In this document: in pieces, positions 1-7,782 of the stretch
Position numbering within the stretch: position 1 is the stretch's first letter
Layout of the letters: each line of letters starts with the position of its first letter
NCBI GenBank assembly: GCA_902519215.1
Contig: CABYIX010000008.1
Coordinates: 1-50,598 of the forward strand
Direction of reading: 5' to 3'
Source: an uncultured Candidatus Actinomarina sp.
GTDB lineage: Bacteria > Actinomycetota > Acidimicrobiia > Actinomarinales > Actinomarinaceae
DNA length: 50,598 nt
Made by a program: the position numbers and the translations under genes
The notes under the pieces: model-generated
The model's input: only the letters and a program-made list of their open reading frames with translations
Told to the model about the DNA's origin: nothing
Database searches by the model: none

Positions 1-606
1 GAAATTAGAATTGATAGAAAATAAGCTAATGTTGCCTTTTGAGGTAGGTATTTTTATCTCTAATGTTCCTTCTGAAATATTTAATATATTTTCAATTAAC
101 TGATTTTCTTTAACAAATTCATCTAATTGTTTAAAAAATTCTTGTAGATTTTTTTCGGAAGACTGCATTAAATATTTTCTTAGAGACTTCGAAGTCCATT
201 TTGTACTATTTTTTCTTGCTCTTCTTGGAAAATTGTTTTCAATATAATTTTTTCTATAATCATCAGTAAGTTTCTGTGTACTTGTTCCCTGACGTATATA
301 AAAATCACCATCATCTACCTCTTTGTTCTTAACAAAAACCGGTACCTTGCTTGGTTCTACATCTACTTGTAAAAATGTTTGTCCATTTTCATGATCTATA
401 TAATCAATAAAAATATATCCAAATACTTCCTTTCCTAGGTTATCTGTAATTAATGAACCTGAAACCCAGTTTTCATATCGTCCTCTAGATTCCACTAATG
501 TTTTTTTTCCCCTGCTAGACATATCCTCCCAGTCACCAAGCAGTCCAATGACTTCTCCTGAGTCGGCTACCCCAACCCTTATTGTTCCTCCATACCCATT
601 AAGCAT
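1..606 (-). CDS. AlbA_2/Schlafen-type domain protein, downstream fragment (runs off left edge, frameshifted)
   Basis: Reading leftward from an ATG at 606, this frame stays open to the window edge (202 codons seen). It opens with NGYGGTIRVGV followed by GEVIGLL, and later FYIRQGTS, which match the glycine-rich core and the 'F-I-R-G-T' end of the AlbA_2 (divergent AAA-4/Schlafen-like) domain. The true N-terminal part of the domain, VEFKSSL, lies in the other frame in the upstream ORF (599-1327). Removing one T from the T7 run in the overlap joins them as LSFLKVLAAMLNGYGG, the normal family sequence. So this is the 3' part of one gene split by a single-base homopolymer expansion. AlbA_2 proteins bind nucleic acid and occur in regulators and phage-defence proteins; the role here is inferred only. 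Confidence 0.75.
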   Translation of the reverse strand, partial: MLNGYGGTIRVGVADSGEVIGLLGDWEDMSSRGKKTLVESRGRYENWVSGSLITDNLGKEVFGYIFIDYIDHENGQTFLQVDVEPSKVPVFVKNKEVDDGDFYIRQGTSTQKLTDDYRKNYIENNFPRRARKNSTKWTSKSLRKYLMQSSEKNLQEFFKQLDEFVKENQLIENILNISEGTLEIKIPTSKGNISLFSINSNF

Positions 607-1327
607 TGCTGCTAAAACTTTTAAAAAAAGAGAGTTTTATTCCATTTTTACTTTTATTTATATATTCATTTAATTCATTGTCATCTATATCAAAAAGCTC
701 TTTTATCTTATCGTTGGTCATGGGTTTGTTTGTTTCTGAATCAATTGGAACTCTAAGTGAGCTTTTAAACTCTACCTTGGAAGACTCTTCTTTAAATTTT
801 TGAAACGTATTATTTTCAGAATTACTGAATGGTGTAAGATCATAAGCTGGAATTCCTGTAACTTGTGAGGCATATTGTATTAGAAATTGAGAATGTTTTT
901 GTTCAATATCTTGAGCTTTAGGAGCTAAATTATTGGAAACCATTTCAACAATTTCATCAATTTGTTTTGTTTCAAGTTCACTGATGTGCCTCTCTTTATC
1001 TTGAAAATTATTTACCACTAGACCTCTTGTATTCAAGTGAACAATAGATGTGTTTGAACTAAAAAGTCTTAACTCATCATCTAAAGTTGAAAAATTAACA
1101 ACTATTGATTCAGGAAAGTTTCTGGATAATTGATTAAATACTTCTAAAAAATTTCTCAGAAGTAAAACTTTTCCAGATTTGTTGAAATTATTATCAAGAA
1201 ATTTTACAAAGTTTATTAAATTTTTTTCATCATGTTCTCTAAATGCATCCACCTGAATTTTAGTCTTTCCACACTGATGAAAGTGTCGACGGAATAGCTG
1301 GGATCTTAAACTTTTTGGTAATTTCAT
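599..1327 (-). CDS. AlbA_2/Schlafen-type protein, upstream fragment (frameshifted)
   Basis: The fragment has an N-terminal region of about 170 residues that I do not recognise, followed by FKEESSKVEFKSSL, the typical entry motif of AlbA_2 domains. It ends prematurely (FFKSFSSNA) right after a T7 run (A7 on the plus strand near 624-630); the rest of the domain continues in another frame at 606-1. The annotated ATG at 1327 would overlap the upstream MBL gene by 68 nt. A GTG at 1252, just after that gene's stop, is a reasonable alternative start. It is last in the SNF2-ParB-HTH-MBL operon. A real frameshift, transcriptional slippage on T7, or a sequencing indel are all possible. Confidence 0.65.
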   Translation of the reverse strand: MKLPKSLRSQLFRRHFHQCGKTKIQVDAFREHDEKNLINFVKFLDNNFNKSGKVLLLRNFLEVFNQLSRNFPESIVVNFSTLDDELRLFSSNTSIVHLNTRGLVVNNFQDKERHISELETKQIDEIVEMVSNNLAPKAQDIEQKHSQFLIQYASQVTGIPAYDLTPFSNSENNTFQKFKEESSKVEFKSSLRVPIDSETNKPMTNDKIKELFDIDDNELNEYINKSKNGIKLSFFKSFSSNA

Positions 1328-2351
1328 CAGCTAGTATTTCTGCATTTGTTGAGTTCCTAAATGAATCAGTTATAACATACTTTGGGTTAACAGACTCAAC
1401 ATAGTTAGAAATTTCATCACCACTTGCATGATTCGTTAACGCAATTACTATATTTTGATAATTGTTATCAACAACCCTTTCTGGACTGGAGTTTTGTGAG
1501 CGAAAGTTTGTAATTGTAAGATTTAATCCTGTTAATGATTCATTCTGTTTTTTGTGAAATTCTTTCAAATGAATTACATTTTTTAATTCATATTTGTCGT
1601 CTTCTTTTTTAAAATTTATTGGAGTTGAAGATTTAAAATTTGCAATAATTTCAGTCTTTGTAATAATCTCATCAGAAGCTACAAAATTTATTTCGGTATC
1701 AATATTTTCAATTATTTTTTCAACTATTTCCTGCATAACACCGTATCTTGCGTAAATATAGATAGGTTGTACCGCAAGATTTGAAGAAATAAGGGTCAGT
1801 ATTTTTGAAATAGCATCTTTTCTTTCCCATTCTTTATTTTCACTGGTCTTTATTCGTGAATAGGTTGCATCAAGAACAAGTATGTCTGCTTTAGGTATAA
1901 TTTCTAGTGGCCAACCAATATCCCCAGAATACAAAACAGATATCCCTGTATCATGATTTTTTATAAATACTTGTGACGAACCAACCATATGATTGGCATC
2001 AAACAATGTAATTTCAGCATTTTCAATAATTCTTTCTTGTAAAAATCTATCTTGAATGAGATCTGTTGATAATATTGTCTCTGAATTAGATAGAGTGTGA
2101 ATATTTGTATTTATATTTACATGAGGATACTCTAAGCTCAATATAGCCAATGTTGGCTTGGAAGTGACTAAAGCTCTGCCTGGCCTAATATTTCTTATCC
2201 ACTTGTCCGTATGATCTTTATGTGCATGTGTTTGAATACGAATTCTAGCTTTACCAGTTTTATCATTGCCATCAGCTATAAAATTTTTTCCAAGCCTCAC
2301 AGTTCCATAATTTGTAACACCTATGTTTTCAGGGAATACTATATTGCTCAT
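1260..2351 (-). CDS. MBL-fold (beta-CASP/SNM1-like) nuclease
   Basis: A 363-residue metallo-beta-lactamase-fold protein. Visible motifs are THAHKDH (residues 41-47, the HxHxDH metal site), a downstream His in DANHMVGS (H121), YSGD (141-144, the bridging Asp), and DATYS (161-165). The DANHMVGS...YSGD arrangement resembles SNM1/Artemis and CPSF73-like enzymes, which cut DNA or RNA, rather than glyoxalases. A C-terminal HASGDE-containing segment resembles beta-CASP ends. Its ATG overlaps the stop of the HTH gene upstream (ATGA), so it is translationally coupled in the SNF2/ParB operon. A nuclease of this small operon is the best reading; substrate unknown. Confidence 0.75.
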   Translation of the reverse strand: MSNIVFPENIGVTNYGTVRLGKNFIADGNDKTGKARIRIQTHAHKDHTDKWIRNIRPGRALVTSKPTLAILSLEYPHVNINTNIHTLSNSETILSTDLIQDRFLQERIIENAEITLFDANHMVGSSQVFIKNHDTGISVLYSGDIGWPLEIIPKADILVLDATYSRIKTSENKEWERKDAISKILTLISSNLAVQPIYIYARYGVMQEIVEKIIENIDTEINFVASDEIITKTEIIANFKSSTPINFKKEDDKYELKNVIHLKEFHKKQNESLTGLNLTITNFRSQNSSPERVVDNNYQNIVIALTNHASGDEISNYVESVNPKYVITDSFRNSTNAEILADEITKKFKIPAIPSTLSSVWKD

Positions 2352-3079
2352 AACAATTTGCCCAATTCTTGTGTAATTGACTCTTCAAAACCATCAGCAA
2401 CAATTTTTATGTATATATCAGAGTTACCTTCCGGAACTAGTGAGAGGTAGAACTTTTCAGTGCCAAGGGTAAATTTTAATTTATTTTTTTTATAAATTTT
2501 AATTGCCTTAAGGGCATCTTCTAACAAATCATCTCTCTCATTTGAATCCAAAACTTTGAGTTTTTCTATTAAAGGAGTGTCTAAAATTTTTCCAATTATA
2601 AGCTCTTCTTTTATTTCATCTCCTCTTCGACTAATAATTTCGTCGAAACAATCTTCTACGGAACCAAACCCTCTTTGAAATAATTGAGCCATTAATCTAA
2701 TTTCGTCTCTACGCGCATTCTTGTTTAAAGCTTTTAGATACAGTTCTTTTTGACCATCTTCTCCAAAACGTGAGTAATGCCACACAGCTGAATAGCCAAG
2801 AGTCATTCTATCTGAATAGGTTTTATCCCACGAGACTAACTCTTTTACTTCTGGTATGAGTGCTTTCATCCTTGTGTAATAATTTGTAATGTTAGATTTG
2901 TCAATATCTATTAGTTCACAAATTTCATTATTTTTTAAGCCAGACTCTTTCAGTTTATGAATCTGTTCCATAACTTGGATTGGGCTTAAAGGTCTTTCGT
3001 AATTCTTTATACCTTTGGTTGGATTAACAGACAGTCTTAGATCTGTTATATCTTTTTTTGATAGATTATGTTCTACCAT
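2348..3079 (-). CDS. HTH DNA-binding protein, ParB/KorB-like
   Basis: A 243-residue protein with a clear helix-turn-helix at about residues 37-68 (SGLKNNEICELIDIDKSNIT), placed as in the HTH domain of ParB/KorB/Noc. No ParB N-terminal nuclease-like domain is present; that domain is found in the protein encoded immediately upstream (3085-3948), so the pair looks like a ParB split over two genes. The start lies 5 nt after the upstream stop, and the stop overlaps the MBL start. The remaining 170 residues are charged and unrecognised. It probably gives the operon its DNA specificity; this is inference. Confidence 0.65.
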   Translation of the reverse strand: MVEHNLSKKDITDLRLSVNPTKGIKNYERPLSPIQVMEQIHKLKESGLKNNEICELIDIDKSNITNYYTRMKALIPEVKELVSWDKTYSDRMTLGYSAVWHYSRFGEDGQKELYLKALNKNARRDEIRLMAQLFQRGFGSVEDCFDEIISRRGDEIKEELIIGKILDTPLIEKLKVLDSNERDDLLEDALKAIKIYKKNKLKFTLGTEKFYLSLVPEGNSDIYIKIVADGFEESITQELGKLL

Positions 3080-3084
3080 TTTTA

Positions 3085-3948
3085 TTACAAGTACTTATCA
3101 GCTTCTAATTTTTCAATTGTAACTTTATGTACATACTCATTCTCACCTAACTCATTATCTTCTGCTGCTTGAGTTAAGCCTGAGTACTCATGTTTCAAAA
3201 ATGTAACAGGTAAGTTTGTTGCGGACATTGCGCTTCTAGCCTGCTTTATAGCTTCAGTTTCAGATATAGACGGAGAATCGTCTAAAACTTTTACAACTTT
3301 TCTTCTCAGTTCATCATCAAATGTTTCTATGGCTTTAAGCAATCCAATTGTTTTTTTAACATTAATTTCACCGTCTACAGTACACTTTCTTTGTATATCA
3401 AGAGCAACTTTTGGTTTAATTTTATATTTATCAGCAGTGTCCTCTATTTCTTTAATCAGCTCTTCTTTCCATAAAACTTCGCTAACTATCCTGAGTGGGA
3501 TACCCAATTTTTCTTTTATTACATTCCTGCTTAATCCATAATCAAAGTGCAGGTCTTTTATTGTGTCAGCAATATCAGCAGACGAAGTTGGTACCCTTCC
3601 TTCGTTTTCTTGTAAAGATATTGATTGACCAATTACAACAGGAACCTCTTCATTAATAATCTCAGCATTAATTGTTTCCCAACCTAAATTTTTTGCAGCT
3701 GTTAGCCTTCTTTGGCCATAAATAATATCGTATTCAAATGGAAGTCCTGGATTAGCCTTGCAGATGAGAATAGGTTGAAAGTTTTTACCAGCAACAGTTA
3801 ACATCTCTTCCATTTCATCTATTTTTTCATCAACGTTGCTAAATCTAACTTGATAAGAATTTATTCCAATATCCGAAATTTTTACATCCTCTTTTGGTCC
3901 AGTTTTCGCTAACCATTTAGCAATATCTAGATCTAATTTATCTACCAT
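3085..3948 (-). CDS. ParB-like N-terminal domain protein
   Basis: It carries a ParB/Sulfiredoxin-fold domain at residues 20-120, with the arginine patch present as YGQRRLTAAKNLGW (GQRR, 78-81) where chromosomal ParB has GERR. Downstream is a helical region with a weak HTH-like stretch. The GQRR form is common in accessory and archaeal ParB-like proteins. I place the start at the ATG at 3948, preceded by GGAG inside the SNF2 tail, giving an 11-nt overlap with the helicase. A longer in-frame start exists at 3960. It is distinct from the chromosomal parB at the right edge. Possible activities of such domains include CTP binding/hydrolysis or nicking; neither is shown here. Confidence 0.75.
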   Translation of the reverse strand: MVDKLDLDIAKWLAKTGPKEDVKISDIGINSYQVRFSNVDEKIDEMEEMLTVAGKNFQPILICKANPGLPFEYDIIYGQRRLTAAKNLGWETINAEIINEEVPVVIGQSISLQENEGRVPTSSADIADTIKDLHFDYGLSRNVIKEKLGIPLRIVSEVLWKEELIKEIEDTADKYKIKPKVALDIQRKCTVDGEINVKKTIGLLKAIETFDDELRRKVVKVLDDSPSISETEAIKQARSAMSATNLPVTFLKHEYSGLTQAAEDNELGENEYVHKVTIEKLEADKYL

Positions 3949-5284
3949 CTTTTTCTCCAATCATAAACAGTAAGTCTTTTTCACTAAATTTATTTGTTTT
4001 TGGTGTTACGTCTTCCACTATCTTATTAAAAATTTCTTGTTTGTTCAAAAGTAAATCCTCAATTCTTTCCTCAATGGTATCAACGGTTATAAATTTAATA
4101 GCATGTAGTGAGCCTTTTCTTCCGAATCTATCTGCTCTACCAATTGCTTGATGCTCTACAGCAGGGTTCCACCACCTATCAAACAGTATCAAGGTTGATG
4201 CTTCTTGAAGATTTAGACCAACTCCTCCTGCTTTTAGAGAGATGAGAAGAACTTCGCTATTTTTTGAAACTTTAAAATTTTTTATTATCATATCTCTTTC
4301 TGTCTGGGATAAACCACCATGGTAGATGTTTACTTCATAGCTGGAAAGATTTGATTTTAGATACTCTAAGGTCTCTACATATTGAGAGAATATGATTACC
4401 TTCTCATCCAAAAGTAATTTTTCTTCTAAAATATCTTTTACATAATCTAATTTTGAAGACTTTTCAGTTACGGGATCAAAGTTAACTATTTTTTTTAATT
4501 CTGTAATTAAAGCTAGGATTCCTGATATTCTCTCTTTTTTTTCTAATTCTTTAATATATTTAAAACGCTCAATTCGAGTATTTTCATATGTGATCCATTG
4601 CTCATCATTTAATCTAATTCTTATATCTTGTTCAATTACATCTGGTAAATCTTTTAAGACATCTCTTTTTCTTCTTCTAATTGTGTGGGGGTCTATTTTT
4701 CTTTTTACATCTTTTGGAAAGTCGTATTTGCTAATAGTTTTAGGATTTACAAATCCAAATATCGAAGCTATATCTTCGATACTATTTTCAAGAGGTGTGC
4801 CTGTTAGTGCCCAAGAATATTCTCTTGGAATTTTTTTTATAGCTTTTGATATAATCGCCGAATCATTTTTAATTCTTTGAGCTTCATCCAAAATTACTAA
4901 GTCGTAAAAATTATTACTTGATAATATTTCAATGTCATTCCTTACAGATTCGTAAGAAACAATTTGAACAGGTGTTTGCATATTATAAATTACTTTTCTT
5001 TTGTTTTGTTTTCCAGCTACCACTCTTGGTTTGAGAACTCCACCCCAAATTTTAAATTCATGCATCCAGTTACTCAAAAGTGAAACTGGAACAACTATTA
5101 AGCAGTTGCTTATTTTTTTAGTCATTATTAGGTGTCTTATCGCAATTATTGCCTGAATTGTTTTACCCAATCCCATCTCATCAGCTAACAACACATTTTT
5201 TTGATTATACAGAAATTTAATACCGTCTTGCTGATAATCTCTTAATGGGAAAGGAGTTTTGATAGTTTTAAAATTATTTTCCAC
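3938..5284 (-). CDS. SNF2-family DNA-dependent ATPase/helicase
   Basis: A compact 448-residue Swi2/Snf2 motor containing essentially the two RecA-like lobes only. Motifs are: Q-like LRDYQQDG, Walker A DEMGLGKT (35-42), motif II LDEAQRIKN, motif III TGTPLEN, motif V SLKAGGVGLNLQEA and motif VI QAIGRADRFGRKG. It lacks the N-terminal extension typical of RapA. First gene of a leftward operon with ParB-like, HTH, MBL and AlbA_2 genes; it diverges from the S1-protein gene with 45 bp between them. SNF2 motors are frequent in defence modules (DISARM, Dnd/Dpd associated), where they translocate on duplex DNA. The system type here is not recognised. Confidence 0.9.
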   Translation of the reverse strand: MENNFKTIKTPFPLRDYQQDGIKFLYNQKNVLLADEMGLGKTIQAIIAIRHLIMTKKISNCLIVVPVSLLSNWMHEFKIWGGVLKPRVVAGKQNKRKVIYNMQTPVQIVSYESVRNDIEILSSNNFYDLVILDEAQRIKNDSAIISKAIKKIPREYSWALTGTPLENSIEDIASIFGFVNPKTISKYDFPKDVKRKIDPHTIRRRKRDVLKDLPDVIEQDIRIRLNDEQWITYENTRIERFKYIKELEKKERISGILALITELKKIVNFDPVTEKSSKLDYVKDILEEKLLLDEKVIIFSQYVETLEYLKSNLSSYEVNIYHGGLSQTERDMIIKNFKVSKNSEVLLISLKAGGVGLNLQEASTLILFDRWWNPAVEHQAIGRADRFGRKGSLHAIKFITVDTIEERIEDLLLNKQEIFNKIVEDVTPKTNKFSEKDLLFMIGEKDGR

Positions 5285-5329
5285 ATTCTATTTTAAGCTT
5301 TTATTTTTATCTTTTAAAATACTTTTAAA

Positions 5330-6286
5330 ATGAATAAATCAAATAATATTTTTGTTGGAGTTTTGTCATCATTTGACAATATTTCTCAATCAGGAGAGAT
5401 TTCAATAGTAGACTCTGATGAAATCGTCCATATTTCAAAAAAATATAATTTAATTAATCCAATCTTTTTTGAACTCGTAGGTGAGCTTGAATTTCAATTT
5501 ACATACACTGAGGCTGAAAATAAATATTTTTTTCAAACTCATTTAATTAATAATTTAGATCAGAAAGATTTAAAAAAGAAAATCTTAATAAATTTTGTAG
5601 CAAGAAAGCAAAGCAACTCAATAAATATTCAGGAATTAGTAGAGCAAATAGGGCTTGTCAGGGATGGAACAAGAACATTGTTCGAAGAGTTGCAAGAAGA
5701 AAAAGTTTTGAATTACAGAATTGTTGGCCAAGGTGAAATAATAGTTAATTTACTTTCAGGTAAAGAACAGGTCCTAGAGGATAAAGTTAGAAATTTTTCA
5801 ATTGAGGAACTTTATATACTTTCTACAAAATTACCAAATTTGCAAAGAATTGAATTCCAAAAATCTATGGATATTGACAACATTAGGCTTAAGTTTCTCA
5901 AGTCTAGCTGGGATGAAATAGTAGAAATAATAAATATTCGTCTTGAAATTAATCAGAAAGAATATATCAAAGACATTAAGAGTTTCGACTTGAATAATAA
6001 TCTTGTTGACAGTCTTGATAGTCGATCCTCTGACGATGTTGAGAGAGATGAAAATCTATTAAGTTTTGGAATTGCTGAAACTAATGCTGAAAGAGACTCA
6101 AGGTTGGAGAAACAAAGAAAGGAGCGAGAAGCAAAAGCAAAAGCTATAGAGGACGAAAAAGAAAAAAATCAAGTTGAAACTGGTTACCTGGAAACTAATT
6201 TAGAGCGTACACAAAGAGAAAAAAAAGAAAAAAATATTAGAAGAAAGAAGAATTGCAATAGAGCGACAAGAAAAGCAGCTTATTAA
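5330..6286 (+). CDS. Coiled-coil protein, N-terminal part of an S1/HTH protein (frameshifted)
   Basis: The first 100 residues are a beta-rich module (LVGELEFQFTYTEAENKYFF) possibly cold-shock-like. Next is a winged-helix-like stretch, then highly charged helix with loose repeats (an 'ETNAERDSR / ETNLERTQR' type unit of about 35 residues). The frame ends at 6286, but the +1 frame stays open without a break from about 6234 into the ORF at 6474-7460 and continues the same repeat (ETGIYESDNERIQR). The switch lies in A8 (6219-6226) or A7 (6228-6234), where one extra A breaks the frame. The intact product would be about 710 residues. It is transcribed away from the SNF2 operon. Confidence 0.6.
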   Translation: MNKSNNIFVGVLSSFDNISQSGEISIVDSDEIVHISKKYNLINPIFFELVGELEFQFTYTEAENKYFFQTHLINNLDQKDLKKKILINFVARKQSNSINIQELVEQIGLVRDGTRTLFEELQEEKVLNYRIVGQGEIIVNLLSGKEQVLEDKVRNFSIEELYILSTKLPNLQRIEFQKSMDIDNIRLKFLKSSWDEIVEIINIRLEINQKEYIKDIKSFDLNNNLVDSLDSRSSDDVERDENLLSFGIAETNAERDSRLEKQRKEREAKAKAIEDEKEKNQVETGYLETNLERTQREKKEKNIRRKKNCNRATRKAAY

Positions 6287-6473
6287 AGAAAGGGAAGCAA
6301 ATTATGCTGAAACGGGAATATATGAATCAGATAATGAGCGAATTCAAAGAGAAAATTTATCAGAATCTATCGAAGTTGATGTAGATCTGCTTAACAAGAA
6401 AAGAAAATATGGAGACAAAAAAAGGCAGTTTGTAAAAAATCTAAATATTGAAGATGTACTAGAAGCAGAAATA

Positions 6474-7460
6474 ATGCATATAACAGACAAGGTTTACTGG
6501 GTAGAAGTTGATGGAATTAAAGCTATGATGCCTAAGGTAGTTGTCAGTTCTCATTTAGGAGAGTTTAAAAAAGGAGAAGTTATTCCTGTTGAAGTAATGA
6601 ATCTGGATTTAAAAAGACTACATATAACGCTCAAACCAATTAGTAGAAATAAACAAAAAAAACCTTCTACTAGAAAACCAACAACAAAGAAAGTCTCACG
6701 AATTACGCCTACAAACTTAGCCGAGGAACTGGGTATTAATCCTAAAAGTCTTAGAGCTTGGTTAAGAATCAATTTTACAAGACCCCTTGAAGCCAAAAAT
6801 GCAAGGTGGTACTTGTCTGAGAAAGAAATCAAAGCTGCTAAACAACACTTTACAAAGACTAAAAAACCTGCTGTGAAAAAACCTGCTGTGAAAAAACCTG
6901 CTGTGAAAAAACCTGCTGTGAAAAAAACCTGCTGTGAAAAAAAACCTGCTGTGAAAACAAAGGACTCTAAACTTAATGACTTCTTTGAAACTAATCTATT
7001 AACCAGTAAAAGTAAGCAAACTACCAAGCTTTTTGGAGAATATACCAAAAAAGCATTAAAAAATTATGGCGCAGATGAAACTAGTCTTACTTTTCCAGCA
7101 AATAAAAAGAAGATAAGACTAATTAACAGTGGTATTGAAAGTGCTTGGATTAACGGGGAAGGCCTAATGACTGTTGTTATAAATGACCACAACACTACTG
7201 CAGATCTTATAAGCTTAATTGATAAATTTGTTGAGCAAAAAAATAGAAAAAATTGCTATAAAAAACTTCCAGAGGCTGTACCGCTTTTTATTCCATATGA
7301 TGAGATAAAATACCATACTAAAACGCTGAAGAAAGCTTTTGATATTTTTTTATCTCAGGCTTCAACTACAGGAAAAAATCCATGGAAGAAATATCACGAA
7401 CCTGAGATTGTAAATCATTTAAATAAAGTTCAGGTGTTAAATATTGACTTTAGTTCTTAG
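6474..7460 (+). CDS. S1 RNA-binding plus HTH protein, C-terminal part
   Basis: Reading open from about 6234, so the ATG at 6474 is probably internal. It contains an S1-type OB fold (VLEAEIMHITDKVYWVEV, then ...VIPVEVMNLDLKRLHITLKP), then an HTH module (LAEELGINPKSLRAWLR, ending in WYLSEKEIKAA), as found in actinobacterial and phage nucleoid/replication proteins. After that comes a KKPAV tandem repeat linker and an unrecognised C-terminal domain of about 160 residues. S1 suggests RNA binding and the HTH suggests DNA binding. It converges on the small ORF at 7450-7782 with an 11-nt overlap. The role is unknown; context suggests it belongs to the island. Confidence 0.6.
   Translation: MHITDKVYWVEVDGIKAMMPKVVVSSHLGEFKKGEVIPVEVMNLDLKRLHITLKPISRNKQKKPSTRKPTTKKVSRITPTNLAEELGINPKSLRAWLRINFTRPLEAKNARWYLSEKEIKAAKQHFTKTKKPAVKKPAVKKPAVKKPAVKKTCCEKKPAVKTKDSKLNDFFETNLLTSKSKQTTKLFGEYTKKALKNYGADETSLTFPANKKKIRLINSGIESAWINGEGLMTVVINDHNTTADLISLIDKFVEQKNRKNCYKKLPEAVPLFIPYDEIKYHTKTLKKAFDIFLSQASTTGKNPWKKYHEPEIVNHLNKVQVLNIDFSS
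6861..6953 (+). repeat. Six-unit 15-bp tandem repeat encoding KKPAV, with growing A-tracts
   Basis: The unit is an A-run followed by CCTGCTGTG. The A-runs are 6, 6, 6, 6, 7 and 8 bases long in order. The +1 and +2 expansions together add three bases, so the frame is lost for one unit (read as KTCCEK) and then regained as KKPAV. This is a typical lysine/proline/alanine linker and a slippage-prone sequence. Confidence 0.9.
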
Positions 7461-7782
7461 ATGTTAAATGATATATTCTAAATTTACTTTTTATATCACA
7501 GACATAAATTGATTGCTTGAAGATCTGCGCGTCATATAATGCCTCTACAAATCTAAAGTAAGGTTTCTTTTCATTTGATTTTTGACAAAAGCACTTTGAT
7601 ATCTTTTTTCTATTTTGATTTGTATAATATTCAATTTCTGCTCTTTGTTTATTAGTTTCAGAAATCCCATAAGTTTTTAGATTCACAGTTTTTTCACCTT
7701 TTGTTTTTTGTGGATTGATTAATTTCAATTTTTTAACTTCGTCTTGAAATAGGTCAAATTCTTCTTCTTTACTTCTATTCAT
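7450..7782 (-). CDS. Small hypothetical protein, last gene of the RNase J operon
   Basis: A 110-residue charged protein with a KCFC pair near residue 70 and no domain I recognise. The ATG at 7782 overlaps the RNase J stop by 8 nt (GATGAATAG), which suggests translational coupling. The 3' end overlaps the converging S1-protein gene by 11 nt. Coupling and codon use similar to its neighbours argue that it is real. Confidence 0.6.
   Translation of the reverse strand: MNRSKEEEFDLFQDEVKKLKLINPQKTKGEKTVNLKTYGISETNKQRAEIEYYTNQNRKKISKCFCQKSNEKKPYFRFVEALYDAQIFKQSIYVCDIKSKFRIYHLTSKN

Noticed and set aside
3085-3948. Second chromosomal ParB for segregation
   Set aside because: GQRR instead of GERR, no adjacent ParA, operon with SNF2 and a nuclease; the true parB is at the right edge.
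6861-6953. Possible CRISPR-like array
   Set aside because: Contiguous 15-bp units without spacers, in frame within a coding sequence.
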